Source: Prosthecomicrobium sp. N25 (GTDB lineage: Bacteria; Pseudomonadota; Alphaproteobacteria; Rhizobiales; Ancalomicrobiaceae). Taken from it: a stretch of DNA of 64,000 nt. Positions within the stretch are counted from its first letter, which is position 1, and the number at the start of each line of letters is the position of its first letter. Where the stretch lies: assembly GCF_037203705.1 (NCBI RefSeq), contig NZ_JBBCAT010000002.1:124001-188000 (forward strand), read 5' to 3'. The notes below the pieces were generated by a model. It was not told the DNA's origin. It saw only the letters and a list, made by a program, of their open reading frames with translations, and did no database searches. Shown piece after piece: positions 1-11,796 of the stretch. A program made the position numbers and the translations under genes.

Positions 1-1724
1 ACGGTGTCGGTCTCGGCCGGCGAGAGGCCGAAGCGCGGGCAGAGCCGGGCGGCGATGCGGGCGCCGATGAACGAGTGGTCCTCCGGCCGGCCCTTGCCGA
101 CATCGTGCAGGAAGAGGGCGACGTAGAGGAGCCGGCGGTTCTGGATGCCGGGCATCAGCTCGGTGGCGAGAGGAAGCTCTGCGGCGCGGCTGCCCTTCTC
201 GATCAGCGACAGCTCGCCGATGGAGCGGATCAGGTGCTCGTCCACCGTGTAGTGGTGGTACATGTTGAACTGCATCATCGCGACCACCTTGCCGAACTCC
301 GGCACGAAGCGGCCGAGCACGCCGGTCTCGTTCATCCGGCGCAGGATGGTCTCCGGGTCGTTGCGCGAGGTGAGCACGTCGAGGAAGAGCGTGTTCGCCT
401 CGCGGTTCCGGCGCAGGTCGTCGTCGATCAGCTTGAGCGAGCGTGTGACCAGCTTGAGGACGTCCGGGTGGAACGCCAGGTTCTCCTTGTCGGCGATGGC
501 GAAGAGCCGGATGAGCTGGACCGGATCCTTCCGGAAGACGTCCGCGTCCGCGACGTTGATGCGGTCGTTGTCGACCGTGAAGGCGCCGCCGCCGAGCACC
601 TTGCGGGTCCGGCGGGTGAAGCGGCTGATGAAGCGGTTCAGGACCGGCGCGGTCTTGACGTGCTGCTCCTCGAGCGCCGCGCAGAAGATCAGCGTCAGGT
701 CGCCGACGTCCTTGGCGACCAGGAAGTAGTGCTTCATGAAACGCTCGACGGCGCGCAGGCCGGCACGCTCGACATAGCCGAGCCGGCGAGCGATCTCGCG
801 CTGCAGCTCGAAGCTCAGCCGCTCCTCCGAGCGGTTGGTGACGAAGTGCATGTTGCAGCGGACCGCCCAGAGGAAGTCCTCGCAGCGCTTGAAGCGGACA
901 TACTCCGCCTTGGAGAGGACGCCCGCGCCGATCAGGTCCTCGGGCTGGCGGACGCGGTAGAAGTACTTGGCGATCCAGAAGAGGGTCTGCAGGTCGCGCA
1001 GGCCGCCCTTGCCCTCCTTGATGTTCGGCTCGACCAGGTAGCGCGACGTGCCCTGGCGCTTCAGGCGGTCGTCGCGCTCGCCGAGCTTGGCGGCGATGTA
1101 TTCCGATCCGGTGTTGCGGACGACATCCTCGTCGAAGCGGCGGGTCAGGTCGCGGAACAGCGGCTCGTCGCCCCAGATGTAGCGCGCCTCCAGGATGGCG
1201 GTGCGGATGGTTAGGTCCGACCGCGACAGGCGGATGCACTCCTCGACGTTGCGGGTGGCGTGGCCGACCTTCAGGCCGAGGTCCCACAGCATGTAGAGGA
1301 TGTATTCGATGACGCTCTCGCCCCAGGGCGTCTGCTTGTAGGGAAGCAGGAACAGGAGATCGATGTCGGAGCCCGGCGCCAGCGTGGCGCGGCCGTAGCC
1401 GCCGACCGCCGTGATCGCCATGCGCTCGGCCGAGGAGGGGTTCTTGACCGGATAGACGAACTGGATGGCGAAGTCGTAGACGACCCGGATGATCTGGTCC
1501 TGCACGTAGGAGAGGCGCTCGGCGCAGAGCGACCCGCGGCGGTCCTCGAGCAGCAGGGCCTCGATGCGGGCGCGGGTGGCGGCCCGGACCTCCTTCAGGG
1601 CGGACAGGACCTTGGCGCGGATGGCCGGATTGCCGCCGTCCGAACCGGGCTCGACGAAGGCCGCCAGGCGCCGCCTGAGCGCGTCCGCGTCGACGAGGGA
1701 CTCGAAGCCCTTGTGTGTTGCCAT
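1..1724 (-). CDS. glnD: [protein-PII] uridylyltransferase/uridylyl-removing enzyme GlnD (3' end beyond window)
   Basis: Bifunctional nitrogen sensor that uridylylates PII proteins when glutamine is low and deuridylylates them when it is high. The first 574 codons are present; the rest lies beyond position 1. Reading from ATG at 1724, residues 108-122 carry the nucleotidyltransferase signature: GGYGR followed by D120-x-D122. A central helical region follows, and near residue 540 an HD motif (HDVGKG) begins the uridylyl-removing domain. The C-terminal ACT domains expected in the family (about 930 residues in total) are outside the window. The gene starts 104 bp downstream of maeB on the same strand and could share its transcript. 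The identification is secure from the two motifs and their spacing. Confidence 0.95.
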   Translation of the reverse strand, partial: MATHKGFESLVDADALRRRLAAFVEPGSDGGNPAIRAKVLSALKEVRAATRARIEALLLEDRRGSLCAERLSYVQDQIIRVVYDFAIQFVYPVKNPSSAERMAITAVGGYGRATLAPGSDIDLLFLLPYKQTPWGESVIEYILYMLWDLGLKVGHATRNVEECIRLSRSDLTIRTAILEARYIWGDEPLFRDLTRRFDEDVVRNTGSEYIAAKLGERDDRLKRQGTSRYLVEPNIKEGKGGLRDLQTLFWIAKYFYRVRQPEDLIGAGVLSKAEYVRFKRCEDFLWAVRCNMHFVTNRSEERLSFELQREIARRLGYVERAGLRAVERFMKHYFLVAKDVGDLTLIFCAALEEQHVKTAPVLNRFISRFTRRTRKVLGGGAFTVDNDRINVADADVFRKDPVQLIRLFAIADKENLAFHPDVLKLVTRSLKLIDDDLRRNREANTLFLDVLTSRNDPETILRRMNETGVLGRFVPEFGKVVAMMQFNMYHHYTVDEHLIRSIGELSLIEKGSRAAELPLATELMPGIQNRRLLYVALFLHDVGKGRPEDHSFIGARIAARLCPRFGLSPAETDT

Positions 1725-1828
1725 GGTGGTCCGGTCCCGCTCAGCGCCCCTCGAAGGGGCGCGAGGTTAGCGCCGAGCCGTTGCGGATTCCACAAGAACG
1801 GATGAGCCCGACCGGCGCGGCCGGCCGG

Positions 1829-4108
<2,280 letters not shown>

Positions 4109-4279
4109 GGGAATTCTTCTTTCCGGGCCGTGCCCCGACCTTGGGGAGCCGACCTTATCTGCGACATTCTGCCGCCTCAAGGGTGCGGAGGGCCGGACTG
4201 CTCAAACCCGTGGAATTCCGGATGGGCGGCGGTCGCCGGCCTCGCGCGGCGCGGGGGCGATCTGCTAGCGTCCGGGCCC

Positions 4280-7021
4280 ATGACGGACATCGCAGAGCCC
4301 GAGATCGACGCCGCAGCGGGGCACGTGACGCCCTCGATGGCGCAGTTCATGGAGATCAAGGCCGCCAATCCGGACTGCCTGCTCTTCTACCGGATGGGAG
4401 ACTTCTACGAGCTCTTCTTCGACGACGCGGTGGAGGCCTCGCGGGCGCTCGGGATCGTGCTGACCAAGCGCGGCAAGCATCTCGGGCAGGACATCCCGAT
4501 GTGCGGCGTGCCGGTCGTGCGCTCCGACGAGTACCTGCAGAAGCTGATCGCGCTCGGGTTCCGGGTCGCGGTCTGCGAACAGCTCGAGGATCCGGCCGAG
4601 GCGCGCAAGCGCGGCGCGAAGGCGGTGGTGCGGCGCGACGTCGTCCGGCTCGTCACGCCGGGCACGATCACGGAGGAAACGCTCCTCGACGAGGGCCGCT
4701 CCAACTGGCTCCTGGCGATCGCGCGGACGCGGGGCGGCGGTGAGGCGGAGGACCGCTTCGGCCTCGCCTGGGCGGACATCTCGACGGGCGCGTTCAGGCT
4801 CGCGGAGACGGACAGGCCGCGCCTGGCCGCCGATCTGGCGCGGATCGACGCGAAGGAGATCGTCGTCCCGGACCGCGTCTTCGAGGACGAGGCGCTGAAG
4901 CCGGTGTGGCGCCAGTGCCGCGCCGCCGTGACGCCGGTGCCGGCCGCGCTCTTCGACGGGGCGACGGCGGCCGACCGGGTCGCGGGCTATTTCGCCGTCT
5001 CGACCCTCGACGGCTTCGGGGTGTTCGGCCGCGCCGAGACGGCCGCGGCGGCGGGGCTCGTCGCCTACGTGGAGAAGACGCAGATCGGCAAGCGCGCCAG
5101 GCTCGACCCGCCGGTGCGCGAGGCGGGTGCCGCCGTCATGCTGATCGACGCGGCCACGCGGGCGAACCTGGAGATCCTGCGCACGCTCTCGGGCGACCGC
5201 CGCGGCAGCCTCGCGGGGGCGATCGACCGCACCGTGACGGGCGGCGGGCAGCGCCTCCTCACCGAGCGGCTGGCGAGCCCGTCGACCGTGGCGGCCACCA
5301 TCGAGCGGCGGCTCGACGCGGTCGCGTATCTCGCCGACGACACGCTGCTGGCGGCGGACCTGCGGCAGGCCCTCAAGGCGGCCCCCGACATGACACGCCC
5401 GCTCGGCCGGCTGGCGCTGCAGCGGGGGGGCCCGCGCGACCTCGGCGCGATCCGGGGCGGCCTGGAGGCGGCCTTGCGCATCGCCGCGCGGCTCGCGGAC
5501 GCGGCGTTGCCGCCGCCCGAGATCGCGGAGGCGCGCGACGCGCTCGCCGCGGCCCCGTCCGAGCTCGCGTCCGAGCTCGGACGGGCGCTCGCCGACGACC
5601 TGCCGCTGGTGCGCCGGGACGGCGGCTTCGTGCGCGCCGGCTACGCGGCGGCCCTCGACGAGTGCCGCGAGCTCTCCGCCGATTCGCGCCGGCTGATCGC
5701 GCGGCTGGAGGCGGACTACCAAGCGGAGACCGGCATCCGCTCCCTCAAGATCCGGCACAACAACGTGCTCGGCTTCTTCGTCGACACGACGCCCGCACAT
5801 GCCGAGAAGCTCATGGGCCCGCCCCTGTCGGCGCGCTTCATCCACCGGCAGACGCTCGCCAACGCGGTGCGCTTCACGACCGTCGAGCTCGCCGACCTGG
5901 AGGCCAGGATCGCTTCGGCGGGCGAGCGGGCGCTCGGACTGGAAAGCCAGATCTTCGAAACGCTCGCCGCGGAGGCGGTCGCGGCCGGCGATCGGATCCG
6001 GCGGGCCGCCGAGGCGCTCGCGGTGCTGGACGTGACGCAGGGCTTCGCGGCGCTGGCGGCGGAGGACGGCTACGTCCGGCCGGTCGTGACCGAAGGGCTC
6101 GACTTCCGCATCCGGGCCGGGCGGCACCCGGTCGTCGAGCAGGCGCTGAGGCGCGACGGGCAGGATGCCTTCGTGGCCAACGACGCCGACATCGGGCCGG
6201 CGGCGCCGGACCAGGACGGACGGCTCGTGGTGCTGACCGGCCCCAACATGGGCGGCAAGTCGACCTGGCTCCGGCAGAACGCGCTGATCGCGATCCTGGC
6301 CCAGACGGGCGCCTTCGTGCCGGCCGCGGAGGCCCGGATCGGCATCGTCGACCGGCTCTTCAGCCGCGTCGGGGCGGCCGACGACCTGGCGCGCGGGCGG
6401 TCGACCTTCATGGTCGAGATGGTCGAGACGGCGGCGATCCTCAACCAGGCGGGGCGGCGCTCGCTGGTGATCCTCGACGAGATCGGCCGCGGCACGGCGA
6501 CCTTCGACGGCCTCTCCATCGCCTGGGCGGCGATCGAGCACCTGAACCAGGTGAATCGCTGCCGCGCCCTCTTCGCGACCCACTATCACGAGCTGACCGG
6601 GCTGGCCGACCGGTTGCCGCGCGTCGTCAACGCCACGGTCCGGGTGCGCGAGTGGAAGGGCGATGTCGTGTTCCTGCACGAGATCGTGCCGGGGGCGGCG
6701 GACCGGTCCTACGGCATCCAGGTGGCACGGCTCGCGGGCCTGCCGGCGGGGGTGATCGAGCGGGCCCGGCAGGTGCTGCGCCAGCTCGAGGAGCACGACC
6801 GCAAGCGGCCGGCCTCCACGCTGATCGACGACCTGCCGCTCTTCTCGGCGCTGAAGCCCCGGACGCCGGATCCCGGGCCGGCGGAGACGCCCGCGCCGAC
6901 TGTGCCGCCGGGCGCGGCCGCGGCGCTGCAGGAACTGGCCGCGCTGGCGCCCGACGACCTCAGCCCGCGCGAGGCGCTGGAGGCCCTCTACCGGCTGAAA
7001 GCCGCGCTGGCGAAAAGCTGA
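4280..7021 (+). CDS. mutS: DNA mismatch repair protein MutS
   Basis: Recognises base mismatches and small loops and starts methyl- or nick-directed repair with MutL. The protein has 913 residues, a normal length. The mispair-binding motif is F42-Y-E44 near the N-terminus. Connector, lever and clamp regions follow, then the ABC-type ATPase with Walker A (GPNMGGKST) from residue 654 and Walker B (LDEIGRGT). The C-terminal tail is proline-rich and then helical. The open frame continues far upstream through sequence antisense to maeB; the first plausible start is ATG 4280, 171 bp from the maeB start. Its Shine-Dalgarno sequence is poor. Convergent with olsB, 28 bp apart. Confidence 0.96.
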   Translation: MTDIAEPEIDAAAGHVTPSMAQFMEIKAANPDCLLFYRMGDFYELFFDDAVEASRALGIVLTKRGKHLGQDIPMCGVPVVRSDEYLQKLIALGFRVAVCEQLEDPAEARKRGAKAVVRRDVVRLVTPGTITEETLLDEGRSNWLLAIARTRGGGEAEDRFGLAWADISTGAFRLAETDRPRLAADLARIDAKEIVVPDRVFEDEALKPVWRQCRAAVTPVPAALFDGATAADRVAGYFAVSTLDGFGVFGRAETAAAAGLVAYVEKTQIGKRARLDPPVREAGAAVMLIDAATRANLEILRTLSGDRRGSLAGAIDRTVTGGGQRLLTERLASPSTVAATIERRLDAVAYLADDTLLAADLRQALKAAPDMTRPLGRLALQRGGPRDLGAIRGGLEAALRIAARLADAALPPPEIAEARDALAAAPSELASELGRALADDLPLVRRDGGFVRAGYAAALDECRELSADSRRLIARLEADYQAETGIRSLKIRHNNVLGFFVDTTPAHAEKLMGPPLSARFIHRQTLANAVRFTTVELADLEARIASAGERALGLESQIFETLAAEAVAAGDRIRRAAEALAVLDVTQGFAALAAEDGYVRPVVTEGLDFRIRAGRHPVVEQALRRDGQDAFVANDADIGPAAPDQDGRLVVLTGPNMGGKSTWLRQNALIAILAQTGAFVPAAEARIGIVDRLFSRVGAADDLARGRSTFMVEMVETAAILNQAGRRSLVILDEIGRGTATFDGLSIAWAAIEHLNQVNRCRALFATHYHELTGLADRLPRVVNATVRVREWKGDVVFLHEIVPGAADRSYGIQVARLAGLPAGVIERARQVLRQLEEHDRKRPASTLIDDLPLFSALKPRTPDPGPAETPAPTVPPGAAAALQELAALAPDDLSPREALEALYRLKAALAKS

Positions 7022-7049
7022 TGCCCTCCCCGGCTCGCGGCAGCGGCCC

Positions 7050-8021
7050 TCACGCGGCGTGGCGGCTCGCGTCGGCGCCGTAGTAGTTCACGTAGCGGGT
7101 CGAGATGCGGGCGACGGGCAGGATCATGCAGACGTCCGTCGTGCCGAACTGGGCATCCACGACGGCGCCGTCCCCGATCATGGCGCCGAGGCGGAGGTAG
7201 CCCTTGACCAGGGGCGGCAGGGCCTGCAGGGCGCGGCGCGCGTCGACGGCCTCGCGGGCGAGCCGGTTCATCGCGACGGCGCGTTCCGGGCGCGCCGAGA
7301 CGCGCCACTCGGCGTCGGCGCGCGCATGGTGGTGCAGGAAGGAGAGCGGCAGGGCGAGGCGGTCCGGGTCGGTGCCCTCCAGGCTGGCGCAACCGATCAT
7401 CACGTCGACGCGGTGGCGCAGGACATAGGCCCAGACCCCGTGCCAGAGCAGCTCGACGGTGCGCTTGGTGCGGTATTCCGGGAGCACGCAGGAGCGGCCG
7501 AGCTCCAGGAAGCGAAGGCCCGGCTTGCGGGCGATCAGGGGGGCGACGTCGAACTCCGAGGCCGTGTAGAAGCCGCCGGCGCGGGCAGCCGCCTCCTGGC
7601 GGAGCAGGCGGTAGGTGCCGACGATGCGCGGGCCGGTCCGGCCGAAGCGACGCGGCTCGACGGACTCGTGATCGACCACCAGCATGTGGTCGCAGACCCG
7701 GTCGAAGCGATCGGCGTCCCGGCCGGTCACGAGCGTGCGGCCGTCCGCGACCGCGCCGAGCTCCTCGTAGAAGACGCGGTAGCGCAGCTTCTGGCAGCGG
7801 CGAACCTCGCCGACCGTGCGCGCGAGCCGCACCTCCAGGCTGCCGATCCGGCCGAGCGAGGTCTCCCGGGCACCCGGCAGGGGCCCGAGCGGCAGCGGGA
7901 GAGCCACTCCGGGCGCGAGCGGCAGGCGGCCGAGGGGCAGGTCGCGGAAGGGCAGCAGGTCGAACAGGGCGGCTGCGGGCCGGCGACCTGGGGAGGCGGG
8001 GGCGTCGAGCGCGTCGGTCAT
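7050..8021 (-). CDS. olsB: L-ornithine N-alpha-acyltransferase, GNAT/hemolysin-like family
   Basis: Probably transfers a 3-hydroxyacyl group from acyl carrier protein to ornithine, giving lyso-ornithine lipid, the first step of phosphorus-free ornithine lipid synthesis. The 323-residue protein has a proline/leucine-rich N-terminal extension of about 50 residues. An acyltransferase core follows, with the family patterns CQKLRYRVFYEE, CDHMLVVD, FLELGRSCV and LPLVKGYLRLGA. No membrane helix is evident. olsA, the second acyltransferase, is not adjacent. Starts at ATG 8021 and is divergent from comM. A generic GNAT protein is the alternative reading, but the motif order matches OlsB well. Confidence 0.82.
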   Translation of the reverse strand: MTDALDAPASPGRRPAAALFDLLPFRDLPLGRLPLAPGVALPLPLGPLPGARETSLGRIGSLEVRLARTVGEVRRCQKLRYRVFYEELGAVADGRTLVTGRDADRFDRVCDHMLVVDHESVEPRRFGRTGPRIVGTYRLLRQEAAARAGGFYTASEFDVAPLIARKPGLRFLELGRSCVLPEYRTKRTVELLWHGVWAYVLRHRVDVMIGCASLEGTDPDRLALPLSFLHHHARADAEWRVSARPERAVAMNRLAREAVDARRALQALPPLVKGYLRLGAMIGDGAVVDAQFGTTDVCMILPVARISTRYVNYYGADASRHAA

Positions 8022-8178
8022 GAAGGTTGCACCGCAGGAGGCCGCCCGCGGCGGCCAGCGCGACCACTAAGCACGATTGGCTGACGGTGTCATGACGAAG
8101 GGGCGGGCCGCGGCGGCGGCGGCGGCGCCCGGTCGCATGCGTCGATTGCAATCTGTGTGTGCAAATCATGATTCGGGG

Positions 8179-8207
8179 TTGCATTCGTTCTGAGAACGTT
8201 CTAGGAA
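8179..8207 (+). promoter_or_regulatory. candidate comM promoter
   Basis: TTGCAT (8179-8184), a 17-bp spacer, then TAGGAA (8202-8207). Both hexamers are only partial matches, so the call rests mainly on its position relative to comM and to the LexA box in the spacer. Confidence 0.35.
8187..8201. promoter_or_regulatory. LexA (SOS) box, GTTC-N7-GTTC
   Basis: GTTC at 8187-8190, seven bases (TGAGAAC), then GTTC at 8198-8201. This exactly fits the alphaproteobacterial LexA operator GTTC-N7-GTTC. It lies 37 bp upstream of the comM start and sits within the spacer of the best promoter candidate, where a bound repressor would block RNA polymerase. Part of it also reads as the palindrome AGAACGTTCT. 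Confidence 0.72.
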
Positions 8208-8237
8208 TTCCCGGAGTGTTTCCGAGGGGCGTTGTCG

Positions 8238-9770
8238 ATGGTCGCGCATGTCACGACGGTGTCGTTCCAGGGGATCGAGGCGGTTCCCGTCGACGTGCAG
8301 GTCCAGCTGACCGGCGGCAAGCCGGTCTTCGCGATCGTCGGGCTGCCGGACAAGACGGTGGCGGAGAGCCGCGAGCGGATCCGGGCGGCGCTCTACGCGA
8401 CGGGGCTGGCGCTGCCGGCCAAGCACATCACCGTCAATCTGGCGCCGGCGGACCTGCCCAAGGAGGGCAGCCACTACGACCTGCCGATCGCGCTCGGCAT
8501 CATGGCCGCCATCGGGGCGCTGCCGGGCGACCAGCTGGACGGCTACGCGGCGGTGGGCGAACTGGCGCTCGACGGCACGATCGCGCCGGTCGCGGGCGTG
8601 CTGCCGGCCGCCATCGGGGCGAACGCGCTGGGCAAGGGCCTGATCTGCCCGGCGGACTGCGGGTCGGAGGCCGCCTGGGCGAGCCCCGACCTCGACATCG
8701 TGGCGGGCCGCAGCCTCGTCCAGCTCGCCAACCACTTCAAGGGGACCCAGGCGATCGCCCGGCCGACGCCGCGCATGCGGGAGAACGGCCCGGCGCTGCC
8801 GGACCTCAGGGACGTGAAGGGCCAGGAGACGGCGAAGCGGGCGCTCGAAGTCGCGGCGGCGGGCGGGCACCACCTCCTGTTCGTCGGCCCCCCGGGATCC
8901 GGCAAGTCGATGCTGGCGAGCCGGCTGCCCTCGATCCTGCCGCCGCTCGAGCCGCGCGAGCTGCTCGAGGTCTCGATGGTCGCCTCCATCGCGGGCGAGC
9001 TGCCGGAGGGCGCGCTGTCGTCGCGCCGGCCCTTCCGGGCGCCGCACCACTCCGCCTCGATGGCGGCGCTGGTGGGCGGCGGCATCCGGGCCCGGCCCGG
9101 GGAGATCTCGCTCGCCCACCACGGCGTGCTGTTCCTCGACGAGATGCCCGAGTTCAACCCGCAGGTGCTCGATTCCCTGCGCCAGCCGCTGGAGACCGGC
9201 TCGGTGATGATCGCGCGGGCGAACCACCGGGTCAGCTATCCGGCGCGCATCCAGCTGGTGGCGGCCATGAACCCGTGCCGCTGCGGGCACGCCGGCGATC
9301 CGGGGCACGTCTGCCGGCGCGGCCCGCGCTGCGCGGACGACTACCAGGAGCGGATCTCCGGCCCTCTCCTCGATCGGATCGACCTGCGCGTCGAAGTGGC
9401 CGCGGTGACGGCCGCCGACCTCGTCCTGCCGGCGCCGCGGGAGGGCTCGGCCGAGGTCGCGGCGCGGGTCGCCCGGGCCCGCACGATCCAGAGGGAGCGC
9501 TTCGCCGCCCTCGGCGTCGAAGGGCTGCGCACCAACGCGGACTGCAGTCCGGCGGTCGTGGAGGAGATCGCCCGCCCGGATTCCTCCGGGGCCCGGCTTC
9601 TGGTCGAGGCCGCCGAGGCGCTGAAGCTCTCCGCCCGCGGGTACCACCGGGTGCTGAAGGTGGCGCGGACGCTCGCCGACCTCGACGAGGCGCCGAAGGT
9701 CGGCCGCATCCACATCGCCGAGGCGATCGGCTACCGCGGCGCCGGCGAAAGGCTCGCGACGGCGGCGTGA
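8238..9770 (+). CDS. comM: ComM/YifB family Mg-chelatase-like AAA+ ATPase
   Basis: AAA+ helicase that promotes branch migration during integration of single-stranded DNA in natural transformation and probably in recombinational repair. About 510 residues. The N-terminal ChlI-type domain contains IVGLPDKTVAESRERIRAAL. The AAA+ core has Walker A GPPGSGKS and Walker B VLFLDEMPEF, and the C-terminal part has the MNPCRCGH...CxxxxxxxY cysteine cluster. ATG 8238 is chosen because GAGGGGCG ends 6 bp upstream; TTG 8232, two codons earlier, is possible. The upstream LexA box suggests SOS control. No other competence gene is nearby, so a general repair role is as likely as DNA uptake. Confidence 0.93.
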   Translation: MVAHVTTVSFQGIEAVPVDVQVQLTGGKPVFAIVGLPDKTVAESRERIRAALYATGLALPAKHITVNLAPADLPKEGSHYDLPIALGIMAAIGALPGDQLDGYAAVGELALDGTIAPVAGVLPAAIGANALGKGLICPADCGSEAAWASPDLDIVAGRSLVQLANHFKGTQAIARPTPRMRENGPALPDLRDVKGQETAKRALEVAAAGGHHLLFVGPPGSGKSMLASRLPSILPPLEPRELLEVSMVASIAGELPEGALSSRRPFRAPHHSASMAALVGGGIRARPGEISLAHHGVLFLDEMPEFNPQVLDSLRQPLETGSVMIARANHRVSYPARIQLVAAMNPCRCGHAGDPGHVCRRGPRCADDYQERISGPLLDRIDLRVEVAAVTAADLVLPAPREGSAEVAARVARARTIQRERFAALGVEGLRTNADCSPAVVEEIARPDSSGARLLVEAAEALKLSARGYHRVLKVARTLADLDEAPKVGRIHIAEAIGYRGAGERLATAA

Positions 9771-9839
9771 GGCGGGCCTGGGCGCGGCATCGGGCGCCCG
9801 GTGGCGCGGAGCCGGAGGGTCCGGCGCGGGCCCGAGGTT

Positions 9840-9865
9840 CCGCAGCAGCGACCGGAGCGCTGCGG
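9840..9865. terminator. weak hairpin between convergent comM and ABC permease
   Basis: CCGCAGC (9840-9846) pairs with GCTGCGG (9859-9865) in the 162-bp gap between two convergent genes. No T-run follows, so it may act only as a Rho-independent pause or mRNA-end structure. Nothing else is recognisable in this gap. Confidence 0.25.
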
Positions 9866-9932
9866 TCCCCAGCGAGAGCCCCCGCCGGGCAGCCTCTCGC
9901 GAGCGCCGAGACGCGGGCCGCGAGGGCGCGCC

Positions 9933-10751
9933 TCAGCGGATGCCGGCGCGCATGAAGGACTGCACGAACTGGCGCTGAAAGACCAGGAAGGCGACGAGCA
10001 GGGGGCCGGAGGTGATGAGGGTGGCGGCGGTGATCACCGACCAGTCGATGCCCTGGTCGACGGAGGCGAAGACCGAGAGGCCGACCGTCAGGGGCCGGGT
10101 CTCGACCGAGTTGGTGATGATCAGCGGCCAGAGGAAGTTGTTCCAGTGATAGCTGACCTGGACCAGCCCGTAGGCGAGATAGATCGGCCGGGCGGCCGGC
10201 ACATAGACGCGCCAGAGCACGCCCGCGGTGCCGCAGCCCTCGATGCGGGCCGCCTCGTCGAGTTCCTTCGGCACGGTCATGAAGGTCTGGCGCAGGAGGA
10301 AGATGCCGAAGGCGGAGGTGAGGTAGGGGAGCGCGATGCCCCAGATCGTGTCGACCGCGCCGAGCGCCCGCATGGTCCGGTAGTTCACCACCGCGAGGAT
10401 GTCGGGCGTGATCATCAGCTGCAGAAGGACGAGGCCGAAGAGCAGGCTTCGCCCCGTGAAGCGGTAGCGCGCGAAGGCGAAGGCCGCCAGCGTGCAGAGC
10501 ACCATCTGGGAACCGACGATCAGGGTCACGATGAGGACCGTGTTCAGGAAATACCGGGCGAAGGGCGCGGCCGCCCAGGCCCGGGCGAAGTTCTCGAACG
10601 TGAGCGGCGCCAGGAGGTCGAAGCGGGTGGCGTATTCGGCCGTGTGGAAGGCCGTCCAGGCGGCATAGAGAAGCGGCGCCAGCCAGGCGAGGCCGAGGGC
10701 CCAGGCCGCGGCGGTCGCGGCGGCGCGGCGGATCGGGCGGCGGTCGCGCAT
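9933..10751 (-). CDS. ABC sugar/glycerol-phosphate-type transporter permease (UgpE/MalG-like)
   Basis: Inner-membrane permease, 272 residues with about six predicted membrane segments. The cytoplasmic coupling (EAA) loop is visible around EAARIEGCGTAGVLWRVYVP, which docks on the ATPase. Start at ATG 10751, 8 bp after the stop of the partner permease, so translation is probably coupled. It is the last gene of a four-gene importer set transcribed leftward (ATPase, binding protein, permease A, permease B). The family points to an oligosaccharide, polyol or glycerol-3-phosphate-like substrate; the exact ligand cannot be read from sequence. Confidence 0.88.
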   Translation of the reverse strand: MRDRRPIRRAAATAAAWALGLAWLAPLLYAAWTAFHTAEYATRFDLLAPLTFENFARAWAAAPFARYFLNTVLIVTLIVGSQMVLCTLAAFAFARYRFTGRSLLFGLVLLQLMITPDILAVVNYRTMRALGAVDTIWGIALPYLTSAFGIFLLRQTFMTVPKELDEAARIEGCGTAGVLWRVYVPAARPIYLAYGLVQVSYHWNNFLWPLIITNSVETRPLTVGLSVFASVDQGIDWSVITAATLITSGPLLVAFLVFQRQFVQSFMRAGIR

Positions 10752-10759
10752 CGCGGCCC

Positions 10760-11650
10760 TCACTGGTAATGCACCCGCCGGCCGGCGGCGAGGAACTGGA
10801 CGAGGGCGAGGAGCGACAGGATGGCGAGCAGCACCATGGTGAGCGCGGTGGCGTAGCCCTGGTCCCAGAACTTGAAGCCCACCTGATAGAGGTGGAAGAG
10901 CAGGACGTTGGTGGCGTTGTCGGGCCCGCCGCCGGTCATGACGAAGATGTGGTCGACCATCCGGAAGGCGTTGATGACCGCGTTGACCAGGATGAAGAGC
11001 GTGACGGGCATCAGGAGCGGCCAGGTGATCCGCCGGAAGACGGTCAGGTCCGAGGCGCCCTCGATGGCGGCCGCCTCCTTCAGGTCCGGGGGGATGGTCT
11101 GCAGGGCGGCGAGGTAGAAGATCATGAAGAAGCCGGCCTCCTTCCAGACCGTCACCACCATGATGGCGCCGAGCGCGGTCGACTGGGTGCCGAGCCAGTT
11201 GGTCGCGCCGATGCCGAAGAGGCCGGCGATCTGGTCCAGCAGGCCGTAGTGGGGGGTGTAGAAGAAGAGCCAGATGTTGGCGACCGCGATCATCGGCAAC
11301 ACGGTCGGGGTGAAGTAGGCCATGCGCAGGAGACCGCGCCCGGCGATGCGCCCGTCGACGAAGAGCGCCATGGCGAGGGCGAGGCCGATCGACAGCGGGA
11401 TGGTGCCGAGGGCGTAGACGAGGTTGTTGACGAGCGCCTTCCAGAAGATCGGGTCCGCGGCCATGTCCTCGTAGTTGGCCAGCCCGACGAAACGCGACGG
11501 GCGTGCCCCCTTCGGGGTCGAGTAGAGGCTGTCGATCGCGGTGCGGACGATCGGCACATGCGTGAAGGCGGCGAAGAGGACGATCGACGGCAGCAGGAGG
11601 AGCCAGGGCTCCGCCCTTGCGGCAAGCGACCGTCGCGGCGATGTCTTCAC
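10760..11650 (-). CDS. ABC sugar/glycerol-phosphate-type transporter permease (UgpA/MalF-like)
   Basis: Inner-membrane permease of 296 residues with six predicted membrane helices. The EAA motif is EAAAIEGASDLTVFRRITWP. Residues near the N-terminus (FVGLANYEDM) are typical of the MalF/UgpA group. GTG start at 11650. It pairs with the permease immediately downstream and lies 146 bp after the binding-protein gene, a gap that holds a strong GC hairpin. Confidence 0.88.
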   Translation of the reverse strand: MKTSPRRSLAARAEPWLLLLPSIVLFAAFTHVPIVRTAIDSLYSTPKGARPSRFVGLANYEDMAADPIFWKALVNNLVYALGTIPLSIGLALAMALFVDGRIAGRGLLRMAYFTPTVLPMIAVANIWLFFYTPHYGLLDQIAGLFGIGATNWLGTQSTALGAIMVVTVWKEAGFFMIFYLAALQTIPPDLKEAAAIEGASDLTVFRRITWPLLMPVTLFILVNAVINAFRMVDHIFVMTGGGPDNATNVLLFHLYQVGFKFWDQGYATALTMVLLAILSLLALVQFLAAGRRVHYQ

Positions 11651-11687
11651 GGCTGGATCCCCTCGTCCTGCGCGCCTCGGGCGCCCC

Positions 11688-11703
11688 GGCGCCGTCCGGC
11701 GCC
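11688..11703. other. intercistronic stem-loop between binding protein and permease genes
   Basis: GGCGCC (11688-11693), loop GTCC, GGCGCC (11698-11703). Hairpins after binding-protein genes commonly stabilise upstream mRNA so that the binding protein is made in excess over the membrane subunits. Here the placement fits that idea, but no T-run makes it a terminator. Confidence 0.35.
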
Positions 11704-11796
11704 AAGGGCTCCCTGTTGTACCCGCCCCGTGGCGGCCATCCCCGTGCCCCCGACCCGGCCGCGTCCGGCTCGTCGGCGACCGGGCCGACCCTCGCC

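Noticed and set aside
4154-4180. Possible maeB promoter TTGAGG / GATAAG on the minus strand
   Set aside because: Spacing is only 15 bp and both hexamers are weak, so it was not listed as a feature.
4265-6796. 843-codon ORF on the minus strand opposite mutS
   Set aside because: Shadow of the mutS reading frame created by high GC at third positions; Arg/Gly/Pro-rich and without motifs. Many similar antisense frames in the window were dropped for the same reason.
8109-8128. GCG/CGG triplet run upstream of comM
   Set aside because: Short run, common by chance in such a GC-rich sequence; no sign of a functional microsatellite.
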